This document shows positions 8,091-15,411 of a stretch of 15,411 bases of DNA, piece by piece (the first letter of the stretch is position 1; each line of letters starts with the position of its first letter). Both the position numbers and the translations under genes were made by a program. The stretch is from contig JANBQS010000556.1 of the NCBI GenBank assembly GCA_027577415.1, forward strand, positions 1 through 15,411, written 5' to 3'. The notes beneath the pieces are model-generated. The model was not told the origin of the DNA, did not search any database, and saw only the letters and a program-made list of their open reading frames with translations. Source of the DNA: Coemansia sp. RSA 922. Taxonomy: Eukaryota; Kickxellomycota; Kickxellomycetes; Kickxellales; Kickxellaceae.

Positions 8091-9093
8091 TTTTTGTGCA
8101 ACTTTATGTGCGTGTATTGAGGACATGCATATTCATATGTCAGATTATCAGCCAATAGTTCCACATGATGTGTACAACCATTTTCCTGGCTATGTAAGTG
8201 AAGAGGAATAATAAAGCCCAAAGGTTAGGTCGGAGCCTGTAATTAAATTAAATTAAATTCCAAGGATATCATTCGAAGATGAATGTAAAGGCTATCACAC
8301 TCACACTAGACATCGCAGTTAGGGATACCGCATGTCCGTTGGGCAACAGCGCAGTGTACTCTAATTGCTACATAAATCAAAACAACATCTCTGGCGCATG
8401 AGTATCAATAGACTGTCATATAGAATAGTCTGGCCCTCTTTGGTGTATTTAACCAATGCTTATTAGCATTCCATTTTCTTTTTCAAATATACCATCATTC
8501 ATTAGTACAAAGCTGCGATAGTTTACCGCCGACTTGCAAAGTTGTCAAGTGTAAATACTTTTGCATTGTAGAATATGGCGGTATGCGTGCAGATCCCTTC
8601 TCTCGCTTGGGTAAATCCCTGATCGACAAACCCTGTTTCTGGTTGTCGTCAATGAGCTCGTCCCCTAGTAGCTTCCTGTACAATATGCCAAATAGCCGCG
8701 CTGGCGTGTGTGTATATGGAGAAAGAGGAAAATAAAAATAAAGTGCAAAATAAAAACAAAAAATGAAGAGCAAGAGAGAAGAAAAAGTATAGGCGTTGCT
8801 CTTCCTTCTCCCTTCCTAGCGGCTTTTTCACAAGCGCATTCAGCCTTGAGCTTGTTTGCATTGCTGAGCCTTTTCACTGGTGTGCCTCACTCATCCAAGC
8901 TATCCTGTCACTCGGCCTGATAAGGACAAGAACAAAACAACCACTCTTTACGCTTATGCACCTAGTGTTGGTTACTACTGTACACGAAACAGTCCGCCCG
9001 CAATGCCGGTCCGAGCCTACTGTGGGGAACAAAGCTTGTACCCTTATTCTCTAGCTTTACTGTGCCTACGGCTGAATGCCCCTAGTAGTTTCT
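8091..9093. other. AT-rich intergenic stretch with scattered coding-like fragments
   Basis: No complete gene was found. Seen here are a (AATTA)n-type microsatellite at 8241-8259, a purine-rich plus-strand block at about 8718-8798, and short protein-like frames on both strands. Examples are MSDYQPIVPHDVYNHFPGY (+, ending at a GTAAGT at 8195), CPLGNSAVYSNCYINQNN (+, near 8350) and LLGDELIDDNQKQGLSIRDL (-, near 8640). None has a start, a stop and clean splice sites together. They may be gene relics like the clearer ones elsewhere in the window, or chance frames. Confidence 0.35.
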
Positions 9094-9465
9094 TTATTGA
9101 CAATAGTTTTGCTTGTGCTCTACAGTTGCTTTGGCCTGCAATTTGGCTGTTTTACTAGTTGGAATGCTGCTTTTCCTTCCAGCGGAACATGACAGCGTTC
9201 ATGCCGATTCCAGTCGCTGTCATTCCTTTGGCAAATAGCCACGTACTCGCCTACTCTTGTTAAACAAAGGAAAAACATGCCAACCACTCGGCTTGTCTTT
9301 CCATTGACATGGCGTGTTGCTCGTTGATTTCCTGTACTCTACTTTTAGCCATACGCTGCGAAAATATAGTCCCAGTTCAATTGGGCAAGCGGTTGCAGAT
9401 GTGCGTAATGCCATGGGTGGCTTCGTAATCTCGGTCCTGGATTTGCGTGTCGCATTTATTCCTTG
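9094..9465 (-). pseudogene. remnant reading frame of unknown family with two TGA stops
   Basis: On the minus strand a frame of 124 codons runs from CAA at 9465, right after TAG at 9466-9468, to a TAA at 9094-9096. It is broken only by TGA at 9220-9222 and 9199-9201. The part before the first TGA looks strongly protein-like: TRKSRTEITKPPMAL, ACPIELGLYFRSVWLKVEY, PCQWKDKPSGWHVFPLFNKS. The part after reads SSIPTSKTAKLQAKATVEHK. Both TGA codons could be former TGG (Trp), which would fit the surrounding sequence. Upstream, GCTAAGGTTTAG could be a branch point plus splice acceptor. The C..C-W-type spacing of a DNA-binding or transposase N-terminal region came to mind, but I cannot assign a family. 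The upstream exon, if any, was not found. Confidence 0.45.
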
Positions 9466-9577
9466 CTAAACCTTAGCTGGGACTTGTTGTGTTTAGAAAA
9501 TGAGACCGCAGGCCCTCGCTCCCTTCCCACCTTTTTCTTTTATCCCCCCACCTTTTTCTCAATTTTCAGTTACCCTT

Positions 9578-9584
9578 TATAAAA
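9578..9584 (+). promoter_or_regulatory. TATA box and pyrimidine tract of the 9618 gene
   Basis: TATAAAA at 9578-9584 is preceded by a pyrimidine-rich block (about 9515-9567, with two CCACCTTTTTCT copies). It sits only 34 bases before the ATG at 9618. If transcription starts about 30 bases downstream of TATA, the leader would be only a few bases long. Confidence 0.5.
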
Positions 9585-9617
9585 AAGTATCGTTTGTGTT
9601 TTTCTCTTCTTAAAATA

Positions 9618-10487
9618 ATGTTCAAGCATATCCGTCGCGCCCTTTCAGCTACGCGGCATAAGAGCCGCTCTCTCTGCTCACGCCTTGCTCACAAGGCTTC
9701 ATTTTCTTCTTCTTTATCGCCCTCGGGCACTCTTGTCTCTGCCGAGTCAGAGTCAAAAAATCTTAATCAGGCCCTGGCGCACAACAATATGCACTTGTGC
9801 AGAGATCCATTTGAGGATGTGTTTCCTGTTGTTGCTGGCAACAACAGAGCTAAGGCTAGCGACAACATGGCGAATGACTTTGGTGCTGAGGTCGCTGGTG
9901 GCGAGTTTGAGGTGGTCAGCTATAAACAAACCGATGCCTTAGATATTGGGAACAAAGCCACTGACACTGGAGACCAGTACTCAATCCCCAGCGTAGTTTA
10001 CAGCGACTTTGACTGCCCTTCAATGATCAGCCTTGAGAGCAGCATGGATGGCAAGAGTAGCCATGGTCTTGGACTTGCAAGTGACTCGGGAGGCGAGTGC
10101 TCCAACACTGTCACTGAGTACAGTGCCCACAACAGCAGTGACATTAGCGCTGGTTTGGAACAGTTAGAAGCCTCAGTCACTAATGAAAAAGCAAAGTCTT
10201 ACTTCAATGGGCTAAGCGAGAGAGAGCGCACTAACCTCAATTCTGTTCTTCTCACACTTATTAACTGGGATGAGGGCAATGAGATGCCTAGGCTAGACAA
10301 CATTAGAATGCACAGCGTGCTGCGAATGACTTATTACGGCTGGGTCCGGTACGGGCGGGCGACGCAGGCGTCGCCTATCATGGCTGCAGCAATCAACTTG
10401 ATGGGGATTGAGAATGCCATGTGCTGGGTGCTTCCTATGATTGAGGAGTATTTTAGCATGCACACATCTGACAATGTTTCTCAATGA
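9618..10487 (+). CDS. hypothetical protein, 289 residues, basic N-terminus
   Basis: I do not recognise this protein. The start is the ATG at 9618; the frame is open 24 bases further upstream but only from a TTG. Residues 1-30 are basic and lack acids (MFKHIRRALSATRHKSRS...), followed by a Ser-rich stretch, consistent with a mitochondrial presequence or a basic peripheral-membrane tail. Residues about 45-185 are acidic and Ser/Asp/Gly-rich, probably disordered. Residues about 186-285 look folded and alpha-helical (YFNGLSERERTNLNSVLLTL, LDNIRMHSVLRMTYYGWV, PIMAAAINLMGIENAMCWVL). No catalytic motif or transmembrane segment is evident. It has its own TATA/CT promoter and no visible introns, and it converges on the kelch relic. 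It is probably lineage-specific. Confidence 0.75.
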   Translation: MFKHIRRALSATRHKSRSLCSRLAHKASFSSSLSPSGTLVSAESESKNLNQALAHNNMHLCRDPFEDVFPVVAGNNRAKASDNMANDFGAEVAGGEFEVVSYKQTDALDIGNKATDTGDQYSIPSVVYSDFDCPSMISLESSMDGKSSHGLGLASDSGGECSNTVTEYSAHNSSDISAGLEQLEASVTNEKAKSYFNGLSERERTNLNSVLLTLINWDEGNEMPRLDNIRMHSVLRMTYYGWVRYGRATQASPIMAAAINLMGIENAMCWVLPMIEEYFSMHTSDNVSQ

Positions 10488-10838
10488 GTCCTGGTTGACA
10501 TTCAAATCTTTTTTAGCTTTATTCCTTTCTTTTCTCCTCTTTTCTTTCTATTAACACTGCAATACTTTTATTCAAAAGTTGATGATACGCCTGGCAATGT
10601 CAGTACATGTAGACTATTCGCAAGTTACGCTGGTGCCTATTAAATATTTACTTCGCGATGTAGTGAGAGACACTGACTGCTTTAGCATACCTTGATTGTT
10701 GCGTATTAATACTTTTTAGTCGCTGGTGCAGGTCTTGTGCGTGAGTGTTGTGCAAATAGATAATACTACTGAGTGATAGTGGCAGGTGGCTACGAAATGG
10801 CGAATAGCTAATATTGGCTTGATTAGAAAAGAATGTCA
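10488..10838. other. convergent 3' intergenic region, no gene seen
   Basis: This 351-base stretch lies between the 3' ends of the 289-residue gene (+) and the kelch relic (-). It begins with a CT-rich tract (about 10508-10550) and otherwise shows only short stop-rich frames. I see no RNA gene, repeat or clear AATAAA. Confidence 0.5.
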
Positions 10839-12056
10839 CTACTTGTTGTTGATCACACGAAGCCCAGCGCTGTTGTCATTGGTGCTCTCATCGTACTCGA
10901 CGTCATCTTCCATGTACTCGGCAATAGCAGATAGCTCTAGTTGGCGATCCAAGCTGACACTGCTCGGGGTGGGACTGTGCAGGCCCACATCCTCGTGATC
11001 CGAGACATTAATGACATCGTCGCTAATATACTCTGAGAAGCGAACTGTCGGTCCCTCGCTGCCTCTACACACGCGATAAGCTGGAATATGTGCCGAGAGA
11101 GTGAGCTTACGACTTACGTAGGGCGTATCGTTGACTGCATTGTCAATAGCTTGCGTGTGGCGCATATTCTCCAGCAGCGCACAATTGCTACGACGCCGCT
11201 CTGGCGGAGTAATCTCACTGTCAATTACAGTAAACGTTCCCTCTGAAACTGACTGCGAGCGCCCACGACCATTACTGTCAGCAGCCCTTGATGCTGGTGG
11301 TGTACTATCTGTAGCAGTTGCGCTCTGGGCAAATTATTTGCGGCCGACGCCGGTTGGCAAGAACAACGTGACTTTGTCAGTGTCGTGCGAGGCGCGGCGC
11401 TCATCGGCCCGCTTGGACTCGAAAAAGTACGTAGAGCCACGCAAGTTCTCAGTGTAAGTCTCGACCATCGTGCGGATATTCTCCCTAGCAGATCCCCTCC
11501 TGTCGCGTGGTCTAGCTGCTGAGCTGGCAAAGCGAGACTTGCGAGACTCGCTTACCAAGTAGTAGAAGGCAAACAAGACTACTACCAGGGTTAGGATATA
11601 GCAGATGGCGAGGATGCCTTTAGTTTTATGCGACGCTCCGACAATCCACTGTGTGTCCAATTCGCTCTTGGCAATACCGCTAGGCGAGTAGCTACTGACG
11701 AATGCCTGCTTGTCCAAGTCGTAAAAGTAAATATCTTCGTCGCCCGAATACTTGTCTTTGCCCGTGTTGATGTAGCCATGTGTTACAACCAGGTGGTGAC
11801 CAAGTGTCTTCATCTGATGCGCGTAGCGAGGAGCCGGCGCGTTTGGAGTGGGAAGCTTGGACCATTTCCAAGTATCAGTGTCTAGCTTGTACAAGTCGCC
11901 AAAGAGCAGGTTTACGGCCTTATTCGCCACGCTGTCATAGACGTTGCCTCCGAGTACCAACATTTGCGTATCGTTTAATAGCACACTCGAGTGCTGAACT
12001 ATCTTGTTTATTGCCACGGGTGTATCGTTACCGCTGTTGACAATGGTTATTCCCCA
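10839..12056 (-). pseudogene. kelch-repeat membrane protein, 5'-truncated, one in-frame TAA
   Basis: On the minus strand a continuous frame runs from about 12056 to the TAG at 10839-10841, broken only by TAA at 11334-11336. Its first part has kelch-type blades: WGITIVNSG, QMLVLGGNVYDS, GDLYKLDTDTWKW, APAPRYAHQM, LVVTHGYINTGKD, DIYFYDLD. A single membrane segment follows (GILAICYILTLVVVLFAFYY), then a basic, Ser/Arg-rich tail. Such proteins have an extracellular kelch propeller, one membrane anchor and a cytosolic tail. Only one and a half to two blades remain, so most of the propeller and any signal peptide are missing. The 164 codons after the TAA stay in frame and look coding (polar, acidic tail with SDHEDVGLHSPTPSS). 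No in-frame ATG occurs at the beginning; the first is in QMLVLGG. It directly abuts the truncated HIBADH relic. Confidence 0.75.
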
Positions 12057-12828
12057 CCGGGATGACCGTGTCCGACGACCAGCACCACCCAGAAGACGTG
12101 TTTACAATCGACGCCAGCACCTTTGGATCAAGGCCCAGTCGCATGCCCAGGTTCATTGCCTCAGCCGTCCCGATCATACTGATTGCCAGCAGGAGGTTGT
12201 TACAGATCTTCGCCGCTTGTCCAGCGCCCAAGTCACCACAGCGAACGACATTCTTTCCCATCAGCAGCAAGTGCGCCCTGGCTTGCTCAAAGTCGCCGTC
12301 GGTCTGGCTGCCTACCATGAATGTCAGCGTCGCAGCCTTGGCGCCCATGATACCGCCCGAGATAGGCGCATCCACTGCGCGCGCACCAGCAGCTATAATC
12401 TGCCTCGACACGTCGATAGATACTGAAGTATCGATAGTGCTAGAGTCAATGCATAAAGCTCCCTGACGTAGGCCCCTGATAATGCCAGATTCACCTAGAT
12501 ACGCCTCCTTGACATGCGCTGACTCGGGCAGCACAGTAACAATAACCGACGTGCGACTTGCGAGCTCTGCCGGAGAAGACGCCATGCCCACGTCTTTGCC
12601 ACCTTCTGCACAAAACTGCTCCATTGCATGGCGGTTCAAGTCTTATACAACAAATGGCGCGTTGCTCTTGGAGCGCAAGTGTTTGGCCATATTGAACCCC
12701 ATCTGTCCAAGCCCAATAAACCCGATGCTGCTGTTGCTGCTGGGCGCTCCAGTCGAGTACAGTAAGCGTGTTGCTCCGCAGGCCACATACCTGCCTGGCA
12801 CGGAGAATCGTTTGATAAGCGGTAACAT
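12045..12828 (-). pseudogene. 3-hydroxyisobutyrate dehydrogenase, 3'-truncated, one in-frame TAA
   Basis: HIBADH oxidises 3-hydroxyisobutyrate with NAD+ in mitochondrial valine breakdown. The frame starts at ATG 12828 with a basic mitochondrial presequence (MLPLIKRFSVPGRYV). It continues with the Rossmann motif GFIGLGQMG (residues 36-44), DSSTID (128-133), the substrate-binding motif DAPISGG (153-159) and GAGQAAKICNN with the catalytic Lys207. Codon 62 is TAA (12643-12645) within APFVV-stop-DLNRHAM, exactly where the family has a tyrosine closing the second beta strand. After SSGWCWSSDT (about residue 254) homology stops. The frame ends at 12028 without the C-terminal roughly 80 residues (human enzyme is 336 long). 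Two independent defects make it non-functional as read. Downstream sequence is immediately the kelch relic. Confidence 0.85.
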
Positions 12829-12979
12829 TGAACTTTTTTAAAACATAAAATGATGATGTTAAGGGCCAAGAAGGCGTTCACGACCGAAATAACTTAACGG
12901 CGTCACAGTGCCCGAGGCGTGGGAATTAGTGGACAGCGTTGCTACTATTAGTCACGTGCAGGTATATTGTTCACACAGA
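12829..12979. other. short intergenic region, former HIBADH promoter
   Basis: These 151 bases separate the HIBADH relic from the 3' end of the spliced gene on the same strand. An A/T-rich block (12835-12855) lies just before the HIBADH ATG. Nothing else is recognisable. Confidence 0.4.
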
Positions 12980-13721
12980 TCATGCCTTGGCGGATTCGTC
13001 ACGAATTAGACCATATACGTATGGCTGCATTCTCCAAAGTGCGATATTCATTTCCGCCTGAGACTCGATCGGCGACTCTTTGGCCAATAGAATAGCCAGG
13101 TGCTGCTACAATACTCGGCACGCATAAGGGTTAAAGTGCAGAAAACGCATAGCAGTCGTTGAGTAAAATGCTAGAGTAGCAGAGCGTACATGTGGAGTAT
13201 AGCGAATCTCAACTTTAGCTGTTCGTATCTGTCTAGATTACCTTTAGTTGTAGCTCCTTTTCAAACTCTTGGACTGTCGCTTCTGCCTGTTTAATCGGTA
13301 ACAGGTTGTCCTACCAGCACACATGCAACCATACATTGTTAGTGGCGGAAGGATATCTCTCAGTGAACAGCCTTTGAACATCGCCTAACTGATTACCTGT
13401 GGCGAAGCCCTTTCGTCGTTGATGTATTGGTACATCTTGTCCAAGCACTCCTCAACTACAACAGCGATAATAGTTTAGGAAACAATATTGTGGCTTAAGA
13501 GCAATAATCACTCAGTATACGATATCTTACATTGGCTGGCAAACCCATCGAGCTCGTCTCGCCGATGAGGAGCGTCTAATAGTTCTAGGCTGTTTGCTTG
13601 GACTGACGCCCATTCGGATATTCTACATTTGCAGGCTTTTATGAATATCAGTATAGCTTACCAACAAAAAATGCAATTTCTTAGAATACTATATTATCGC
13701 CAATACTTACAACTCGTTCAT
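12980..13721 (-). CDS. five-exon gene for a 118-residue helical protein
   Basis: I assembled this gene from splice signals. Exons on the minus strand: 13711-13721, 13531-13622, 13397-13455, 13242-13310 and 12980-13105 (357 nt with TGA). Donors are GTAAGT, GTAAGA, GTAATC and GTAATC; acceptors are ATGTAG, TTGTAG, GGTAG and TTGTAG. Introns are 88, 75, 86 and 136 nt. All junctions keep one frame, giving 118 residues that start MNELISEWASVQANSLELL and end YGLIRDESAKA. If intron 4 were retained, the frame would stop at TAG 13233-13235 and give 79 residues. The product is acidic and almost wholly helix-forming, with coiled-coil-like stretches (FEECLDKMYQYINDER; QAEATVQEFEKELQLK) and a conserved-looking end (MNIALWRMQPYVYG). 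It may be a small subunit of a multi-protein complex, but I cannot name it. No signal peptide or membrane segment is seen. Confidence 0.7.
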
Positions 13722-14100
13722 GCAGTTTTGGAGATAAAGTACACGGAATATATAGATATACTTGCACAGAAAGAGCAAAAAACCAAATAGCCTTTAATTA
13801 TTAGCTATTGACTGTCGATCCTGTGATTGCCAACTGTACGTTTTGGGATGTCATACTTGGCATCTATATTTCCTTAGTAAGCGTGAATGCTAACAGGGAA
13901 AGTCTAACTCGTGTATGTGACCGAGAAAGGCTAAGTAGGCTGATTTTAATAGGAGGTAAGAAAATGCACTAATTACAAGAAGAAAAAACCTAAACATATC
14001 GTTATAGGCAGTGGTTGTTGTGGCAACCGAAGCGAAACAAATACTCCTGCGCATTGAAGTTGCTTCGGTAAGCCCAATTGCAATCGGGATACGCAAAGCT
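13722..14100. other. intergenic region upstream of the spliced gene
   Basis: This 379-base region lies between two minus-strand genes and presumably holds the promoter of the spliced gene and the 3' end of the charged-repeat gene. Open frames are short and lack proper ATG starts. I see no RNA gene or repeat. Confidence 0.45.
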
Positions 14101-15321
14101 TTAGAGAGCTTCTAGCGCCATCTCGAGCCTGGCCCTGACCTGGCGTGCCTGCTTGCTATGCTTAGTCATATATTCAATAGGAGCGGATGTGTCCCTGCTG
14201 CCAAGGATCTCCGGTTTGTTGGGAGAAACATCTGAGCCTTGGACAATGTCGGGAATATCAGTGATGTAGTTAATGGTAGCACATTTGCTAGATTGGTCAA
14301 TGGCAGGCAAGGTAGGCACAATCCTGTCAAAAGTGCGCTCGGCAGTCTCCTCACACTCCCCGAGGCAGGCCATGACGCGATATACAACCTTCTCGTGCTT
14401 CTTGACACCAACAATGGCACGTTCAACAGCCATCTCGCGAGTCTCAACAGCCATCTCGCGGGTCTTGACAGCCTCCTTAAGAGCATCAAGATCCCTCTCG
14501 CGAGCCTCGACGCTGGCCACTCTGAGGTTTACTATCTTATTGCGACTCTCCGCAGCCTTCTCGCGAATTTCGACGCTGGCTACTTTGTGTTTGGCGGCCC
14601 TCTCATGAGCCTCAGCAACCTTCTCGCGAATCTCGACACCCCTCTCGCGAACATCGACACCCTTCTCGCGAGTCTCAATAGTCGCCTTGTAAGCCTCAGC
14701 ACTGGCCTTCGTGCATTTGGCGGCCTTCTCCCGAGCCTCAGCAACCTTCTCACGAATCACAACGGCCTTTTCGCGAATCTCAATGGCTTTCTCGCGAGTC
14801 TCGACATCCCTCTCGCGAGCCTTGCGCGCCCTGATACTGGCTAATTCGCTATCTACAATTTTCTCGCGTAGTTCGACAGCCTTTTCACGCTCCCTGGCCC
14901 TGGCGAAGACACGCTTGATGACTCTCTCACGTGCCATGATGTGGGCCATGCCGCGAATTACAGACACCTTGCCTTCTTCAATGTCGTCCATGACGCGCTT
15001 CATTGCCCTTTCACGTTCTTCTATTTCAGCCTTGGAGCGCTCGATCTCCCTCTCACGAGCCTCAAAGATGGCTGTAATGGTCATCAGCGACCCGGCGGAA
15101 ATAACATCTGACCATCCACAGGAAACTTCGTTCTCATTCTTACACTCATACATGTGCTCAAACCAGGAAAGTCCGGTCGTCCTATCAAATGGGGTTGACT
15201 GAATTGAGACAGCAGAAGATACCGCCGGGGAGGGGGACGTGTCCCTGGGCCCAAGGATAGATCTAACAGCGTGGTTTGCTCTCTTCATGGAGCGAGTTAC
15301 TTTTTTCAAGAATGATGGCAT
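14101..15321 (-). CDS. 406-residue highly charged helical repeat protein
   Basis: The start is the ATG at 15321 (MPSFLKKVTRSMKRANHAVR); the open frame extends ten codons further but without ATG. Residues 1-22 are basic and amphipathic, 23-50 Ser/Pro-rich. About 85-330 is an uninterrupted Glu/Arg/Lys/Ala helix built of seven-residue units such as EIREKAV, VIREKVA and EAREKAA, with a longer duplicated block (IREKVAEA..RAAK..AS) seen twice. The regular E/R alternation fits either a coiled coil or a single stable alpha-helix. The C-terminal 75 residues are non-helical. ILGPRDTS (22-29) near the start recurs as ILGSRDTS near the end. No enzyme motif is present. I do not recognise a family; a scaffold or spacer role is inference only. 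The gene has a T-rich promoter (15322-15411). Confidence 0.8.
   Translation of the reverse strand: MPSFLKKVTRSMKRANHAVRSILGPRDTSPSPAVSSAVSIQSTPFDRTTGLSWFEHMYECKNENEVSCGWSDVISAGSLMTITAIFEAREREIERSKAEIEERERAMKRVMDDIEEGKVSVIRGMAHIMARERVIKRVFARAREREKAVELREKIVDSELASIRARKARERDVETREKAIEIREKAVVIREKVAEAREKAAKCTKASAEAYKATIETREKGVDVRERGVEIREKVAEAHERAAKHKVASVEIREKAAESRNKIVNLRVASVEARERDLDALKEAVKTREMAVETREMAVERAIVGVKKHEKVVYRVMACLGECEETAERTFDRIVPTLPAIDQSSKCATINYITDIPDIVQGSDVSPNKPEILGSRDTSAPIEYMTKHSKQARQVRARLEMALEAL
14425..14885 (-). repeat. 21-bp-periodic coding repeat within the charged protein
   Basis: The plus strand shows a recurring CTCGCGA core every 21 bases or multiples of it (for example ATCTCGCGAGTCTCAACAGCC, then ATCTCGCGGGTCTTGACAGCC). 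Each unit encodes seven residues of the xREKAxE type on the minus strand. Copies diverge mainly at synonymous or conservative positions. The array is a coding minisatellite that could change length by slippage or recombination. Confidence 0.7.
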
Positions 15322-15411
15322 AGTTACAAAAATGAAAAAAAAAAAATGCAAATTTGAAGAAAAGTGAAAAATGAATTTGTTTACAATTTCAAAAAGTAAG
15401 GAGAAAAGAAA
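15322..15411 (-). promoter_or_regulatory. T-rich promoter/5'UTR of the charged-repeat gene
   Basis: Upstream of the ATG on the minus strand lies T-rich sequence with a run of 12 T (15335-15346 as A on plus) and CT-rich stretches (TTTCTTTTCTCC at the window edge). No clear TATA box is inside the window, so the promoter may extend beyond it. Confidence 0.4.

Noticed and set aside
8708..8920. Lys/Glu-rich plus-strand and Phe/Leu-rich minus-strand frames around the purine-rich block
   Set aside because: They result from low-complexity purine/pyrimidine composition. The hydrophobic 'membrane' stretch on the minus strand is encoded by a CT-rich tract.
11131..12466. Plus-strand frames over the kelch and HIBADH relics (for example 12004-12426)
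   Set aside because: The minus strand shows clear family motifs (GLGQMG, DAPISGG, kelch blades); the plus frames are shadows.
10839..12828. Stop-codon reassignment (TAA read as an amino acid, perhaps Tyr) to explain the two in-frame TAA codons
   Set aside because: The proteasome gene in this window ends at TAA with correct family length, and both affected genes are also truncated. Nonsense mutation is simpler.
14239..14844. A 201-codon plus-strand frame with Leu/Asn/Ser repeats, resembling a leucine-rich repeat protein
   Set aside because: It is the antisense image of the 21-bp coding repeat. The minus-strand frame is longer, has an ATG and promoter, and explains the periodicity.

Overview
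The window reads as nuclear DNA of a fungus. It has a eukaryotic proteasome alpha subunit, a P5-type ATPase, short GT-AG introns (75-136 nt), pyrimidine-rich promoters with TATA boxes, and a polyadenylation signal. The overall look (compact genes, few introns, a single-exon P5 ATPase) suggests an early-diverging lineage such as Kickxellomycotina. That placement is an impression, not a proof.

Layout, left to right. 120-506 (+) encodes a small acidic protein with a possible ubiquitin-like fold. 788-1516 (+) is the 20S proteasome alpha2 subunit (PSMA2/Pre8). 1900-2846 (-) holds a heavily frameshifted, previously protein-coding remnant of unknown family. 2988-7307 (-) is a complete 1439-residue P5B-type ATPase with a signal peptide, an unusual cysteine-rich ectodomain and a probable 5'UTR intron at 7330-7427. 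7428-9577 is AT-rich and gene-poor; it contains an 18-bp degenerate tandem repeat and at least one more decayed coding stretch (9094-9465, -). 9618-10487 (+) encodes a 289-residue protein I do not recognise.

10839-12056 (-) is a kelch-type membrane protein lacking its N-terminal part. It abuts 12045-12828 (-), a 3-hydroxyisobutyrate dehydrogenase (HIBADH) lacking its C-terminal part. Each carries one in-frame TAA. The simplest reading is a deletion that joined the two genes and inactivated both. 12980-13721 (-) contains a five-exon gene for a 118-residue protein that is invisible to a simple ORF scan. 14101-15321 (-) encodes a 406-residue, highly charged helical repeat protein.

The genes do not form a pathway. 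Two are housekeeping (proteasome, P5B ATPase), several are lineage-specific unknowns, and a striking fraction of the rest is decaying coding sequence. The most informative points are the HIBADH/kelch junction, the hidden spliced gene, the ATPase ectodomain and altered M4 motif, and the charged repeat protein. No CRISPR array, rRNA, tRNA or intact transposon was recognised.
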